This document shows, piece by piece, positions 44,197 to 55,202 of a DNA stretch of 64,000 nucleotides. Made by a program: the position numbers and the translations under genes. Below the pieces are notes generated by a model, which saw only the letters and a list, made by a program, of their open reading frames with translations, made no database searches and was not told where the DNA came from. Positions within the stretch are counted from its first letter, which is position 1. Every line of letters begins with the position of its first letter. This stretch comes from Mastacembelus armatus. Taxonomy: Eukaryota; Chordata; Actinopteri; Synbranchiformes; Mastacembelidae. The stretch covers positions 18,256,173 to 18,320,172 of the forward strand of contig NC_046640.1 of the NCBI RefSeq assembly GCF_900324485.2. Direction: 5' to 3'.

Positions 44197-44642
44197 ACTG
44201 TCGAGCACAATAATAAACAGCAGAATCTTCCGTTTTCAGACTGTTCATCTGCAGATACAGCTGCTGTCTGTCGTTGTCTCAGGAGATGGTAATCCGGCCT
44301 TGGACTGACTGGGAGTAGTATTTGTCGCTACTACCACTGCTAATTTTTGCAACCCACTCCAGTCCTTTTCCAGGAGCCTGTCTGATCCAGTGCATAGCGT
44401 AGCCATCAAAATCTAATCCAGAGCCTGTACAGGTCAATTTGTGAGATTCTCCAGGCCTTTTAACCACTGGTCCAGATTGTGTCAGAGTCTGACCATCAAC
44501 ACCTGTCAAGACAAACCATAAAATAGTCAGTTGAGGTAAGTTTGCACCTTCCTGAAAACAGATTGATTTCAAGCTTTGCAGATATTTTCTCACCTGCCCA
44601 GCAGATGGTTAAAAGCAGCAGTCCTGTCCTATAGTCCATCAT
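44197..44642 (-). pseudogene. IGHV: V34: IGHV family I pseudogene (stop in framework 3)
   Basis: Leader exon 44594-44642, V exon 44197-44502, consensus RSS 44158-44196. CDR1 around LDFDGYA with MHWIRQ, CDR2 ISSGSSD, then GRITIS followed by TGA in place of the Arg codon of SRDN (+ strand 44279-44281). The remaining framework 3 stays in frame to YYCARQ. A single substitution separates it from an open V exon. Confidence 0.9.
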
Positions 44643-45033
44643 GTTAAACTGTGTGTCCACTGTTCTCTGTCGTCCTCTCTGCAGTCAGATAAGTAGAGGT
44701 GGAAGACATCTGAGTTTTGCATTGACTCCTCCTCTCAGGAAGGAGTGAACCAGACTGGTCATCATAGACGTTTCTTGTTTCAGTCAATATATAGTGAAAG
44801 TTGTAGTTTGAGTCTAATAAGTTTTCATTCAATCTGAATTAAAAAAGTTTTGAATAGGCTTCAAAAAATTATTTCTGTGGTAAAATCTGATTTTTCTTCT
44901 AATATTGTGTGTAATGCTCAGAATAAGAAACAGTTTTTGCTACAAACAAAAACTTTACAGAACTCAATGTTAAATATGTAAAGTTTTGTTCTTACTGCCC
45001 TGATACAAATTTTACCTTTAACAGAAAACAGAT

Positions 45034-47857
45034 CTTCTTCTTCTCCTTTGGGCTGCTCCCTTCAGGGGTCGCCACAGTGAATCCTCTGCCTCCATTTAAC
45101 CCTATCCTCTGTATCCTCCTCACCCACACCAACTATCCTCATGTCCTCCTTCACTACATCTGAGAACCTCCTCTTTGGTCTTCCTCTAGGCCTCCTTCCT
45201 GGCAGCTCTAACCTCAGCATCCTTTTACCAATGTATTCACTGTCCCTCCTCTGAACATGTCCAAACCATCTCAATCTGGCTTCCCTGGCTTTTTCTCCAA
45301 AACATCTAACATGAGATGTCCCTCTGATGTCCTCATTCCTGATCCTATCCATCCTCGTCACTCCCAGAGAGAACCTCAACATCTTCATCTCTGCTACCTC
45401 CAGCTCTGCCTCCTGTCTTTTTCTCAGTGCCACTGTCTGTAAACCAGACAACATTGCTGGTCTCACCACTGTCTTGTCCACCTTTCCTTTCATTCTTGCT
45501 GACACTCTTTTGTCACATATCACACATGACACTTTCCTCCACCCGTTCCAACCTGCTTGCTAGATTCCTGTCTAACCTCATCTGTCAGCCTGTCCATCAC
45601 CACAGCAAACAAGAAGGGGCTCAAAGCCAATCCTTGGTTCAGTCCCACCTCCACCTTGAACTCCTCTGTCACCCCTACAGCACACCTCACCACTGTCTTA
45701 TAGCTCTCATACATGTCCTGTACCACTCGAACATACTTCTCTGCCACTCCAGACTTCCTCATACAAAACCACAGCTCCTCTATCGGCACCGTCATACACT
45801 TTTTCTAAGTCTACAAAGACACAATGCAGCTCCTTCTGGCCTTCTCTGTACTTCTTCACCAGCATTCTCAAAGCAAATATTGCATATGTGGTTCTCTTTC
45901 TTGGAATGAAACTATACTGCTGCTCACAAATGCTCACTTCTGACCTCAGCCTAGCCTCCACTACTCTTTTCCATAACTTCATTGTGTGACTCATCAGCTT
46001 TATTCCTCTGTAGTTTCCACAACTCTGCACGTCCCCCTTGTTCTTAAAGATGGGCACCAGTACACTTCTCCTCCATTCCCCAGGCATCCTCTCACTCTCC
46101 AAGATCTTGTTAAGTAGCCCAGTCAAAAACTCTACTGCCACCTCTCCTAAACACAACTCCATGGGTATGTCGTCAGGACCAACTGCCTTTCCACACTTCA
46201 TCCTGTTCAACGCCATCCTGACGTCATCCTTACTGATCTTTGCTACTTCCTGCTCCACAACAGTCACCTCTTCTACTCTGGGATCTCTAACATTTTCCTC
46301 ATTCATCAACTTTTCAAAGTATTCCTTCCATCTTTCCATCACACTTGTGGCACCTGTCAACATATTTCCATCCATATCCTTGATCACCCTAACCTGCTGC
46401 ACATCCTTCCCATCTCTGTCTCTGCCTCGCCAACCTGTACCAATCTATGTGTCCAACCTATCATACAAATCCTCATACGCCCTTTGTTTGGCCTTTGCCA
46501 CCTCTACCTTCACTTTGCGCTGCATCTCCCTGTACTCCTGTCTGTTCTCTTCTGTCCTCTCAGTGTCCCACTTCTTCTTAGCTAACCTTTTCCTCTTAAC
46601 ACACTCCTGAACTTTCTCATTCCACCACAAAGCCTCCTTATTTGTTTTCCTCTTCCCAGATAACACACCAAGTACCCTCCTACCTATCTCCCTGATCACT
46701 TTAACTGTAGCTGTCGAGTCATCCGGAAGAACCTCCTGATCTCACAGAGCCTGTTTCAGCTCATCCCTGAAAGCCACACAACACTCTTCCTTCTTCAACT
46801 TCCACCACTTGGTCCTCTGCTCTGCCCTTGTCCTCTTCATCTTCCTCACCACCAGAGTCACCACCGTCCTATGCTGTCTGGCTACACTTTCCCCAACCAC
46901 TACTTTGCAGTCACTGATCTTTTTCAGGTTGGAACATCTGCACAAGATGTAATCAGCTTGTGTGCTCCTGCCTCCACTCTTATATGTCACCATATGCTCC
47001 TCCCTTTTCTGGAAAAATGTGTTCACTACAGCCATTTCCACCCTTTTTGCGAAGTCTACCACCATCTGTCCTTCTGCATTCCTGTCCTGCATACCAAACT
47101 TACCCATCACTTCCTCATCACCTCTGTTTCCCTCACCAACATGTCCGTTGAAGTGTGCCCCAATGACCAATCTCTCCCCACTAGGGATACCCTGATTCAG
47201 CTCATCCATCTCCCTCCAGAATTTCTCCTTTTCGTCTAACTCACATCCTACCTGTGGGGCATAACCACTGACAACATTCAACATCACACCTTCAACTTCC
47301 AGCTTCAGACTCATCACCCTATCTGACACTCTCTTCACCTCCAGAACATTCCGAGCAAAATCCTCCTTCAGGATAACTCCTACTCCATTCCTCTTTCCAT
47401 CCACACCATGATAAAACAGCTTGAACCCTGCTCCTAATCTATAGGCCTTGCTACCTTTCCACCTGGTCTCCTGAACACACAAGATATCCACCTTTCTTCT
47501 CTCCATCATATCAGGCAACTCTCTAGTTTTCCCTGACAAAGTCCCTACATTCAAAGTCCCTACTCCTTCACTACTGCCCTTCCTCTTCTCTCTTTGCTTA
47601 CAAACACGCCTTCCTCCTCTCCTTTTTCAACCAACAGTAGTCTAATTTCCACTGGCACCCTGTAGCTTAACAGCACCAGTGGCGGTCGTTGTTAATCCGG
47701 GTCGCGACTGATCTGGTGTGGAAGTCATATCTGTGATTCACATGTTTGATTTGGCTTAGGTTTTACGTTGGATGCCCTTCCTGACACAACCCTCTGCATT
47801 TACCCGGACTTGGGACTGGCACATGAAGACACTGGATTGTGCCCCCCTGTGGTTGCA
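45034..47857 (-). mobile_element. RTE-clade LINE, copy 2 (most complete)
   Basis: Same insertion as copy 1, with target duplications at 45017-45033 and 47858-47874. The endonuclease frame is open over about 270 residues (46742-47554): QETRW, SGYAPQ, then VIGAHFNGHVG where active relatives have Asp before FNGH, then QADYILC. The RT region (46402 down to 45520) has KAVGPDDIP, NYRGIKL and FVDLEK, with the frame change after FVDLEKVYD. LTDEVRQES joins directly to the KQVG/GWRKVSGVICD region, so the FADD-containing part is missing. The 5' UTR runs to 47857. Inactive. Confidence 0.88.
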
Positions 47858-47874
47858 TTTGACAGAAAATAGAT

Positions 47875-48134
47875 GATCTGTTGTTATTTGTATGTTACAT
47901 CTGTAAAGTAAATAAATGTATTCACCTATAGAAAAATAAAGTCACTACAGTGAAAATGTTAGTAAGTTCTGCTATAAGATGCCAAACAACAATCAGGATC
48001 TTAATGTGAATTAACACATCACAGATAAAAGCAGTGTCCTGATATTGTGACCAGCACTAATCTGAAATGTTCACAGGAAACATATCAACACTTATTTATA
48101 CTAAAGACATTTTCTTGGTTAAATTTTACATGTT
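47875..48134. other. Spacer between LINE copy 2 and L2-like tail
   Basis: Duplicate of 11774-12033. No gene. Confidence 0.5.
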
Positions 48135-48480
48135 GCCTCACAGTAAGAAGGTTGTGGGTTTGCAACCCGGCCTTTCTGTGTGGAGTTTGAATGTTCTCCC
48201 TGTGCTTGTGTGGGTTTTCTCCAGATACTCCTGTTTCCTCCCACAGTCCAAAAACATGTATGTCAAGTTGATTGGTGACTCTAAATTGCCCGTAGGAGTG
48301 AGTGTGAGTGTGTGAGGTTTTTTGTCTTTGAGTGTCTCTATGTGGCCCTGTGATGGACTGGTGACCTGTCCAGGGTGTACCCCTGCCTTTCACCCAAACA
48401 GAGCTGGGATAGGCTCCAGCAGATCCCTGTGATCCTGGTTCAGGAATAAGCGGGTATAGAAAATGAATGAATGAATGAAT
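48135..48480 (+). mobile_element. L2-like 3' tail or SINE, copy 2
   Basis: Same element as 12034-12368, same orientation and neighbours, ending in (AATG)n. The right target copy is more decayed than in copy 1. Confidence 0.7.
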
Positions 48481-48927
48481 GTTAAATGATGTTTACAATG
48501 TGAAGACCTTTAATATGATGGATATGTGCATTTACGTCATTTTAAAATCATGTGCCAGTTGAAGATTTTCAAAAACGTCAACTTTGATTGTTTTTACAGC
48601 AAGTTTGTGTATGTGTGGTCTTAATGTCATATGTCAGATCAGTGGTCTGAAGGCTCCTAAACTGGTGACAAATGAAATGGAAAGAAAACTTTCTGAAGAT
48701 GAAATTCTTGTTAGACTCTAAGTTTTTAAAGTCAGTCTAATTTACTGTTTACTAATGTTCAGTGAATTTACTGTCTGAGTAATTAAGATGATATTGATAA
48801 ATTAAAGAACATATAAAATCAACCAACTGTTCCCTGTTTACTCCAAAAGTAAACTGGTCTGAAATCATTAGTGGTCTGAGGGCTCCTCCTCTGGTGGCTT
48901 CATGTTACAGGTTTTCAGGCACTGAGG
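48481..48927. other. Intergenic upstream of the V35 RSS
   Basis: Duplicate of 12382-12819. No gene. Confidence 0.5.
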
Positions 48928-48966
48928 GGTTTTTGTTCAGGTCTACTGATGGTTTGTGTTATTGTG

Positions 48967-49412
48967 GGTCTCTGGCACAGTAATAAACTGCTGTGTCCTC
49001 CGTCTTCAGACTGTTCATCTTTAGATAAAGTTTACTGCTGGAGTCATCTCTGGAGATGGTGAATCTACCCTGGACTGACTGGGAGTAATAGATATGTGAA
49101 CTGCCAGTGTATATATATGCAACCCACTCCAGTGTTTTTCCAGGAGCCTGTCTGACCCAGGCCATATCGTAGCTGCTGAGGGAGAATCCAGAGCCTGTAC
49201 AGGTCAATGTGTGGGATTCTCCAGGCCTTTTAACCACTGGTTCAGATTCTGTCAGAGTCTGACCATCAACACCTGTCAAGACAAACCAGAAAATAGTCAG
49301 TTGATGTAAATTTGCACCTTCTTGAAAACAGATTGATTTCTAGCTTTGCAGATATTTTCTCACCTGTCCAGCAGATGGTTAAAAGCAGCAGTCCTGTCCT
49401 ATAGTCCATCAT
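48967..49412 (-). CDS. IGHV: V35: IGHV segment, family Ib, intact
   Basis: Leader exon 49364-49412 (ends TICWTG instead of TICWAG), V exon 48967-49272, class-2 RSS 48928-48966. CDR1 GFSLSSYD, as in V14; CDR2 IYTGSSH, as in V16-type genes; framework 3 [14 protein letters not shown]; end YYCARD. Here the intron is not open in the V frame (TAA), unlike in most relatives. Confidence 0.91.
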
Positions 49413-50139
49413 GTTAAACTGTGTGTCCACTGTTCTCTGTCGTCCTCTCTGCAGTCAGATAAGTAGAGGTGGAAGACATCTGAGTTTTGCATTGACTCCT
49501 CCTCTCAGGAGAATATCTGCAGATATTTGGTGAAACTAGGTAAAATACTTCACCAGTCAGTTTCCTAAATCAGTTGTTTTCACATTTCTCTCATATGTTC
49601 AGTAAAATAATATTAACACCATTACCATGTTTATACTGATAATACTAACACATTAAACTTAGTTCAGATATGTGAAACATCATCAAACAAACTGCTGTAT
49701 ATATAAATCAGTTAAAAACAATGATAGAGTGGATTTAGTATCAAAACTCTCTTCCACATTAGTCAAATTACTCTAATCACCAACATACAGTCGTCTTTCT
49801 CTACTGAAAACTTGCTGTATTTTCATCTCATCATGTCACTATCCAGAGTTTTCACTGATCAAATGTTTTTCAGCTTCTTACTCTTTCAGTCTTGGTTCAT
49901 GTAATGTGTAGTTGGTACTTGTAAATATGATGCTGGTATTTTTGTTTTAATGTCTGTTAGGAGGTGAAAGGCTTTTGATAATCGCTGTGATGGATCTAAT
50001 ATAATGATGAAAATAATTATTACTCATGAGTTTATGGTAAAATATCTATAAATGTGATGTGGATATATCAAAGTGATTTTAATGGTGTTGACACAATCCA
50101 GATGTGACTGAGGTCAAACTGCTGCTTGTGGTCTGTGGT
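49413..50139. other. Intergenic V35-V36
   Basis: The first part matches 616-900 near V1, and from 49748 it matches 841-1231 and 23156-23558. No gene. Confidence 0.55.
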
Positions 50140-50178
50140 GGTTTTTGTGCAACTGCTTCACTGTCTCCAGTCACTGTG

Positions 50179-50617
50179 TTGTCGAGCACAGAAGTAAACA
50201 GCAGAATCTTCTGTTGTCAGGCTCTTGACCTGGAGGTACTGGGTGCTGCTGGGAACAGCTTCAGTCATGATGAAACGGCTTTGAAAGGAGCTGCCATAGC
50301 TAGCAGAGTTTGATCCAGTGTCCATCCACCCAATCCACTCCAGAGCTTTCTCTGGCCTCTGTCTTATCCAGTGAATGTAGTAGCTTGTCATGCTAAACCC
50401 AGATATGACACAGGACATCTTCACTGTCTCTCCAGGTCTTTTTAGCTCTGAGGCAGACTGGTCCAGTCTGATCTCACTCCAAACTCCTGTAAATAACAAA
50501 ATAATGATCATCATCCATCAAACTTAAATTTACAAAAGAAATGTTTCACTTTGTTAAAGCATAAATCATTTTCTCACCATGAATAGTAACTATAAAAAAT
50601 AAACTCCATGAAATCAT
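50179..50617 (-). CDS. IGHV: V36: IGHV segment, family III, intact
   Basis: Leader exon 50578-50617 (40 nt, [13 protein letters not shown]), V exon 50179-50486 starting [14 protein letters not shown]1 [11 protein letters not shown]2 MDTGSNSA, end YFCARQ. RSS 50140-50178 consensus; perfect octamer 50739-50746 with TATA-like tttataag close by. It is the functional twin of V19, having the TA that V19 lost. Confidence 0.92.
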
Positions 50618-50738
50618 GATTTCTGTTCTGTAATAGACTCTGCTGTTCAATTCTTCTAATCAGTGTTTTAGAATATACTGTATGAAACGTTTCCAGTGAC
50701 ACATTTTGTGACAGCTGTGTGTTTATAAGGAAGAAATC

Positions 50739-50746
50739 ATTTGCAT
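50739..50746 (-). promoter_or_regulatory. Perfect octamer, V36 promoter
   Basis: ATTTGCAT on the + strand, 122 bp upstream of the V36 ATG. Confidence 0.7.
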
Positions 50747-51352
50747 AGACTGCCCTCTACAGGTTTAGTAATAGAATGTGTAACACACATCATTTCCATA
50801 AGTAGTTTACCTACAACTGTTGCCTGTGTTAACTTGACCACATTACAAAATGAAAACTGCAAACCATGTGTGTATTTATTTATTGATTTGTACTTTGGAA
50901 GAGATAAAACTATTGTTAATTTATCTTTGTTAGATGTTTCTGTTTTCTACCTCATTGCAAGTAGGAAGGAAAAGTGGTTTCCCATCTTCTCTATGCATCA
51001 GAATACACAAAGATAAAAGTGTGAAAATGTTTCATGTTGAAGACATTTTTTCTGAGTCTATTTTATTGTTGTGCAGGCTGCAGCAGAATTCAAAACATCT
51101 ATATTAATATTTTTTATTAATATTTGAAATGTTTTACTGATGTCAGCTGCAGTGTAAGTCAAATGAAAACAGCATAAATACATTCACATACTCAACTAGA
51201 CTACTCTATCAGTAACAAAGGTTTTCTTCTACCTTTAAATAATTTTTAAAAATATTTTTTGTTACATTAGCACAGTATTTACCTTGATAATGTTTTGTTT
51301 TCTTAACATTTAGAATATATGTGGTTATGTGTTTCAGTCACATGGGCTAGAG
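50747..51352. other. Intergenic V36-V37
   Basis: Almost identical to 24164-24769. No gene. Confidence 0.6.
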
Positions 51353-51390
51353 GGTTTTTGTGCAGGTCTGTCAGTGTTTGTGTCACAGTG

Positions 51391-51839
51391 ACACCACGTA
51401 CACAGTAATAAACAGCTGTGTCCTCAGGCTGCAGATTCAGTCCTGTTAATGTCACAGAACTAGTAGAAGTGTGTGTTTGGTATTTGAACTTGTTCTTCAA
51501 AGCATCATTTTGATAAAAATCTCCTCCACCCCATCGATGTAAAATCCACTCCATTGGTTTTCCTTCAGGCTGTCTGATCCAACCTGTTGCATAGCTGTTA
51601 TCAGTCAGAGAATAACCAGAGACCTGACAGGTGATGGTCAAAGACTGTCCAGGCTGCACAGCCTTTGTGTCTGGCTGGATGAGATTGAGACTGTGAACAC
51701 CTGTGGAAACAGAAATCAACATTATCTCCATCATTCATCTGAATATTCAGTGTTTCTAATGTGTTTGTTAGTGTGAATCCACTGAAAGCTCCTCACAGGA
51801 TCCAGCTGCCAGCAGCAGTATCAGAGCTACAGAGAACAT
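51391..51839 (-). CDS. IGHV: V37: IGHV segment, family IV, intact
   Basis: Leader exon 51797-51839 (43 nt, MFSVALILLLAAGS), donor GTGAGG, V exon 51391-51700 starting VHSLNLIQPDTKAVQPGQ. CDR1 GYSLTDNSYA is long, CDR2 around WGGGDF, FR2 TGWIRQPEGKPMEWIL, end YYCVRG. RSS 51353-51390: heptamer CACTGTG, 22-bp spacer, nonamer ACAAAAACC. A perfect octamer is at 51936-51943. The leader resembles family II leaders, so the two families are probably related. Confidence 0.9.
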
Positions 51840-51935
51840 GGTTGATGTTGAAGCTCTTCTGTCCTCTCACTGACACACAGACCCACATTGCACTTCCTTA
51901 TGAGCTACATTCATTTACATATTGTTGAATCAATC

Positions 51936-51943
51936 ATTTGCAT
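51936..51943 (-). promoter_or_regulatory. Perfect octamer, V37 promoter
   Basis: ATTTGCAT on the + strand, 97 bp upstream of the V37 ATG. V20 has lost this region. Confidence 0.7.
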
Positions 51944-52152
51944 CTCACCAAAATTATCTTAATGACCCATTAAAAACTGGCCTTTCACTGTACGTAGACA
52001 TTTGATTAAGTTTTGTTTAAAAGAAAGAGAAAGTAAACCAACAAAAATTCTTAGTATGTGTTTGTCTGTGTGTCTGTAATCATAGACATATTTAATAGAT
52101 TTTTTAGGAGCATTATAAATGTTTTATAAATGACTAACCCAATGCTGTACAG

Positions 52153-52260
52153 TATAATAGATGCTGAATGTGAATCCAGAGGCTGTACAGGTCAATGTGT
52201 GGGATTCTCCAGGCCTTTTAACCACTGGATCAGATTCTGTCACAGTCTGACCATCAACAC
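52153..52260 (-). pseudogene. V38: framework 1 fragment, family I/Ib
   Basis: Holds only framework 1 and the start of CDR1 (from VDGQ to GFTFS); then the sequence runs into unrelated DNA. No splice acceptor, leader or RSS. Confidence 0.85.
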
Positions 52261-52281
52261 GTGTCAAGATGAAAACCAAAA

Positions 52282-52310
52282 CAATCAGAGACTGGCACAG
52301 TCTCTGATTG
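52282..52310. repeat. Perfect hairpin, 12-bp stem, first copy
   Basis: CAATCAGAGACT, 5-base loop GGCAC, AGTCTCTGATTG. It lies exactly where the RSS of V39 should be. Confidence 0.9.
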
Positions 52311-52616
52311 GTTGTCTGGCACAGTAATAAACTGCTGTGTCCTCTGTCTTCATACTGTTCATCTTTAGATAAAGTTTACTGCTGGAGTCATCTCTGGAGA
52401 TAGTGAATCTACCCTGGACTGACTGGGAGTAATAGATGGGACTACTAGCTGTGCCTATATATGCAACCCACTCCAGTCTTTTTCCAGGAGCTTGTCTGAC
52501 CCATGCCATATAATAGCTGCTGAATGTGAATCCAGAGGCTGTACAGGTCAATGTGTGGGATTCTCCAGGCCTTTTAACCACTGGATCTGATTCTGTCAGA
52601 GTCTGACCATCAACAC
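52311..52616 (-). pseudogene. IGHV: V39: family Ib V exon without RSS, acceptor or leader
   Basis: Open V exon ([18 protein letters not shown]1 [10 protein letters not shown]2 [12 protein letters not shown]2 [26 protein letters not shown]). The RSS is replaced by the hairpin at 52282-52310. The splice acceptor AG is changed to CG (GACACG for GACAGG), and the next V copy stands where a leader should be. It can act only as a sequence donor, for instance in gene conversion. Confidence 0.88.
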
Positions 52617-52637
52617 GTGTCAAGATGAAAACCAAAA

Positions 52638-52666
52638 CAATCAGAGACTGGCACAGTCTCTGATTG
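52638..52666. repeat. Perfect hairpin, 12-bp stem, second copy
   Basis: Identical to 52282-52310 and exactly 356 bp away, at the RSS position of V40. Confidence 0.9.
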
Positions 52667-52972
52667 GTTGTCTGGCACAGTAATAAACTGCTGTGTCCTC
52701 TGTCTTCATACTGTTCATCTTTAGATAAAGTTTACTGCTGGAGTCATCTCTGGAGATAGTGAATCTACCCTGGACTGACTGGGAGTAATAGATGGGACTA
52801 CTAGCTGTGCCTATATATGCAACCCACTCCAGTCTTTTTCCAGGAGCTTGTCTGACCCATGCCATATAATAGCTGCTGAATGTGAATCCAGAGGCTGTAC
52901 AGGTCAATGTGTGGGATTCTCCAGGCCTTTTAACCACTGGATCTGATTCTGTCAGAGTCTGACCATCAACAC
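52667..52972 (-). pseudogene. IGHV: V40: family Ib V exon without RSS, acceptor or leader
   Basis: Translates identically to V39, including the rare GKRLEW and SMKTED, with the same lost acceptor and the hairpin in place of an RSS. On its 5' side the sequence continues to AGTCTCTGATTG at 52994-53005 and then into unrelated DNA; there is no leader. Confidence 0.88.
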
Positions 52973-53005
52973 GTGTCAAGATGAAAACCAAAACAATCAG
53001 AGACT

Positions 53006-53698
53006 AAATGATGTCAGATTAAGATCAGTTATTATCATTGGGAGGATACTGGATAGGATGTAGACTGGACTGGAGTCTAATTTCTTGTTTAGTGACAGCA
53101 GAATAAATTGTTATTGATGTTCTTCAGTGTTTTACATTGAGTTACTTGTTTAGCAGCATTACCACAAATTAATAATATAACCCAAGTTATATAATCTGAC
53201 TGATGGTCTTTAAACAATAACCAACAAGCAGTGGTGCACAGAAAAACTGGATGAGTCGCTGTGAGCAGATTTTTCTCTTTTCATGGCTGAAATGTTGATC
53301 AACATCAGACGAGGACATTAAAAGCTGACGTGTTTGTGGCTGCTAACACTTTACAACCCACTTTGTTCCTTTCCTACTGTTGCTTGGTCTTCACCGGACT
53401 AAGTATTAAAGTTAGTGCTCATCTGCCCTCTACAGTTTTAAAATGGAAACAGGGGCTACATTTAACATTCAACAGAAGTTAGTCACCTCTAACATCTGGA
53501 CATAGAGATGAGTTTGTGATTCAAGGCCTGTGGTCGTCATCTGTTTTTCTGGCTTTTCACTTAGTGCATACTGCAATAAACTCAGGCAGCAACCTAACAG
53601 TGAAGAAGAAGATGTTTTTTTACAGCAGGTTTTTGATGTATTAACAGTATTAGTGTAGATCTATGTTGAAGCACTTCTCTCACTGACATACATTTTAC
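53006..53698. other. Intergenic, duplicate of 2621-3190
   Basis: From 53141 it matches 2621 onward. No gene. Interrupted by the solo LTR. Confidence 0.6.
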
Positions 53699-53702
53699 TT
53701 CT

Positions 53703-54447
53703 TGTTACGCCCCAGCCTAGGGGTTGCCGGAGCGTAACACGATTGTGGAGTTTTCCTCCAAACCTCTTCCACTCTCAACAAACACGAACGAATAATCGAA
53801 TTACAATTAACAAGAATATTTATTCTGTCAAAATACAGAATAAAATACAGAATGTACAAAACAAACAAAACGCTAATTTAGCCTTACTCAAACAAAAACG
53901 CTCCGTGAGCCCTACGATATCAAACAAACGAAAATCAATAACAGAAACGCTACAATAGCCCTACGATCTCAATCAAACAAAAGATCAAATAACAAAAACG
54001 CTAAACAGCCCTACAATCTCAAAACAAAAGAAACAACACAAAATCACTGGTCACTAGCCTGGAAACTCCTAAAACAAAACAGGAGAAAACAAAACACAAA
54101 CGTAGCCTAAATATCTAAGTATTTCTAATCTAAATAAAGAAGATCCTATCATTAACACTACCTACAAAACCTAATATCTAACTAACTAACTAACGCAATC
54201 GAAATCTCTATCAGAATAGCTGGGAATGGCAAAGGTGGGAGAATAGCTCTCCCGAACAGCAGTCCGTGGGCTTCTTATAGTCCTTCCGGGAAGTGTTGGA
54301 CCAATCCCGGAAGTCCAATCCACGGTCCTCGAGTCCACGCCCACTCCAGCATCCGATACACACACACACATACACACACACTCGAAATGGGGAGGGGAGA
54401 GCCAACAACACACAACCACACACACAATGACCCCTAGGGTAATAACA
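53703..54447 (-). mobile_element. Solo LTR of an LTR retrotransposon (fossil)
   Basis: 745 bp absent from the paralogous site near 3180. On the minus strand it begins TGTTA and ends TAACA, with a wider inverted cctaggggt motif near both ends, and is flanked by a 4-bp TTCT repeat (53699-53702, 54448-54451). A TATA-like box (TATAAG, near 54275) and an AATAAA signal (near 53820) lie in the order expected of an LTR. No internal coding region remains. The family cannot be fixed by eye. It inserted after the duplication of the V4/V41 block or was lost without trace from the other copy, so it is fairly young. Confidence 0.7.
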
Positions 54448-54633
54448 TTCTTTATGAGTATTGTGTAATTACATGTTGTTGTTTTAAAAAGGGCAGTAGC
54501 TGGTACTTATCATGCACTTTCTCTGACTAATGAATTACTGATAAATTTCATTAACTGTCCATCATTCAATGGGATGTTTGTTTCCAAAGCCTGACACACT
54601 CCAGTGCTTCTCATGCAGACGTCAGAGTTCAGA

Positions 54634-54671
54634 GGATTTTGTGCAGCTTTGTAATCTCTTGTGTCACCGTG
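54634..54671 (-). promoter_or_regulatory. RSS of V41, 22-bp spacer, variant motifs
   Basis: Heptamer CACGGTG (54665-54671), 22-bp spacer, nonamer ACAAAATCC (54634-54642), the same as for V4. Confidence 0.75.
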
Positions 54672-55101
54672 TCTCTCGAGCACAATAATAAACAGCAGAA
54701 TCTTCTTGTTTCAGACTCTTCACCTCTAAATACACAACATTTTGGGAAGTGTCTTTGGTGATAGAAAACTGGCCTTGAAGACTTTGGGCAAATATTGTGC
54801 CAGTTCCACTATCAATGCGTCCAATCCATTCCAAGCCTTTCCCTGGTTTCTGACGAATCCAGTGCAGCCAAGCCAGAGAAAGTCCTTCTACCTTACAGGA
54901 CAGAGTGGCTGATTGTCCAGCTCTGCGAACCACTGGCTCTGAAGAAGTGAGGGACTGGCCCTGAGCAGCTGAAAAAGACACATAGGTAAGATGAGACACA
55001 GCCAGCAGACATCCAAAGCTGCTGTTCTGCTCCTCTGCTCAATACTGGCTTGACTTACCTGAAATGAGGGCCAAGAGGAAGACACTTTGTACAGCTGTCA
55101 T
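54672..55101 (-). CDS. IGHV: V41: IGHV segment, family V, intact, twin of V4
   Basis: Leader exon 55059-55101 (MTAVQSVFLLALIS), V exon 54672-54968, perfect octamer 55195-55202. Differs from V4 in the protein at only two positions that I can see (GLSLAW for GLALAW, EVKSLKQ for EVRSLKQ). All coordinates are offset from V4 by 51,266 bp. Both copies are open, which suggests the family is kept by selection or that the duplication is recent. Confidence 0.9.
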
Positions 55102-55202
55102 GTTGGGAGCTTTGCTGCATCTCAAACTGTGAAGGCTGATATGGAGAATATATTTGGAGCAAGCAGAATGGGTGGGGAATGTGTATCACTGTGAATTTGC
55201 AT

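Larger units (their letters stand above)
52153..53005. repeat. 356-bp tandem array of leaderless V copies
   Basis: Three head-to-tail units with a period of 356 bp. The first is cut at its left side; the second and third encode the same V protein over their whole length. Each repeat joint carries the sequence CAATCAGAGACT followed (twice) by its exact inverse. The right end is at 53005. Confidence 0.9.
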
